Shown: one piece after another, positions 63,750-64,000 of the stretch | Position numbering within the stretch: position 1 is the stretch's first letter | How the letters are laid out: every line of letters starts with the position of its first letter | Assembly: GCF_026410285.1 (NCBI RefSeq) | Contig: NZ_JAPMLP010000001.1 | Span: forward strand, 839,426-903,425 | DNA length: 64,000 nucleotides | Direction of reading: 5' to 3' | From: Sulfitobacter sp. F26169L | GTDB lineage: Bacteria; Pseudomonadota; Alphaproteobacteria; Rhodobacterales; Rhodobacteraceae | Notes under the pieces: model-generated | Told to the model about the DNA's origin: nothing | Seen by the model: only the letters and a program-made list of their open reading frames with translations | Databases searched by the model: none | Made by a program: the position numbers and the translations under genes

Positions 63750-64000
63750 TTATGCGCTTTTAACCGCGATCAATTCGACAGGTGAGATGCGCCCTGCAGC
63801 CAAATTTCCTACCATATTTTGGATTTTTTCTGCAGTCGTCTGCTGCATGAGAACATGCAAACCCAAAGGGGGCAATCCTCCAGCGGCTCCGCTTGCGGCC
63901 TTCATTTTCTTAAAGAAATCCATAGCAAATTCGCGGCGGTCATTTTCCTCAGCTATGACAAAACCATTGGTTTCAAGTGCCATTCGATAGTCATTAGGCT
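63750..64000 (-). CDS. C-terminal part of a class I SAM-dependent methyltransferase (partial)
   Basis: The frame enters the window from the right: PNDYRMALETNGFVIAEEND, then FFKKMKA, GLPPLGLHVLMQQTTAEKIQNMVGNLAAGRISPVELIAVKSA. The LGLHVLM and NM..NL..GRI.P.E motif resembles the end of small-molecule methyltransferases of the UbiE/sarcosine-dimethylglycine methyltransferase type. The SAM-binding domain is outside the window, so the substrate is not known. Confidence 0.7.
   Translation of the reverse strand, partial: PNDYRMALETNGFVIAEENDRREFAMDFFKKMKAASGAAGGLPPLGLHVLMQQTTAEKIQNMVGNLAAGRISPVELIAVKSA

Noticed and set aside
1..64000. CRISPR array
   Set aside because: No set of regularly spaced identical repeats was seen in the window.

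Overview
The window is chromosomal DNA of a marine-type alphaproteobacterium, most likely order Rhodobacterales (Roseobacter group). The evidence is the trgA-trgB-cysK cluster, a circularly permuted two-piece tmRNA whose tag reads ANDNRAPMAMAA, purS/purQ as separate genes, a split B12-dependent methionine synthase module, a SspB-fumC-DUF4169-RHH block, AcuI, and an intergenic 'TTTTGGC..AAATATCCCGGGG' repeat. Species cannot be fixed from the sequence alone.

Layout. 1-3.8 kb: envelope genes (start of a probable acyl carrier protein, lpxD, a large L,D-transpeptidase, and a divergent DUF882 Tat-exported peptidase). 3.8-6.1 kb: gene-poor DNA with a decayed IS3-family element, another broken gene and tRNA-Ser(GGA). 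6.2-16 kb: eight genes on the minus strand (cysteine-desulfurase-like, photolyase, Cfa-type methyltransferase, trgA, trgB, cysK, MscS channel, AlaX), which read as a photo-oxidative and tellurite stress cluster. 16.2-21.3 kb: BCCT osmolyte transporter, acrylyl-CoA reductase, about 1.2 kb of decayed DNA and a small L,D-transpeptidase. 21.5-24.1 kb: permuted ssrA and a chromate-resistance pair. 24.1-31.5 kb: sspB, fumC, small regulators, class I aldolase, a P450/hydrolase pair, ccdA and tusA. 31.5-38.5 kb: RNase E with a long leader, a lipoprotein, and a DctB/DctD two-component pair. 38.5-47.3 kb: purine genes (purQ, purS, purC; purM, purN) around a homocysteine methyltransferase / corrinoid protein / DUF1638 methionine-synthesis block, sufE and rnd. 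47.4-50.5 kb: tRNA(CAU), thioesterase, EnvZ-like kinase, MBL hydrolase and tRNA-Asn(GUU).

From tRNA-Asn to about 58 kb the DNA is an accessory scar: a broken integrase beside the tRNA, IS3- and IS66-type fragments, the tail of an ArsR regulator, an intact persulfide-dioxygenase/rhodanese plus DUF442 pair, an EF-hand protein broken by one stop codon, and a decayed groEL that still carries a complete CIRCE operator. 58.1-62.6 kb holds an intact set of genes of the kind that builds aminoalcohol or phosphonate headgroups (cytidylyltransferase, CDP-alcohol phosphatidyltransferase, AEP-transaminase-like enzyme, HAD hydrolase). The window ends with a 2OG-Fe(II) oxygenase and the C-terminus of a SAM methyltransferase.

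The best candidates for follow-up are the headgroup cluster, the DctD homologue without a GAFTGA loop, the split methionine synthase module with an extra 50-residue membrane protein, and the groEL/CIRCE and ArsR relics in the tRNA-Asn region.
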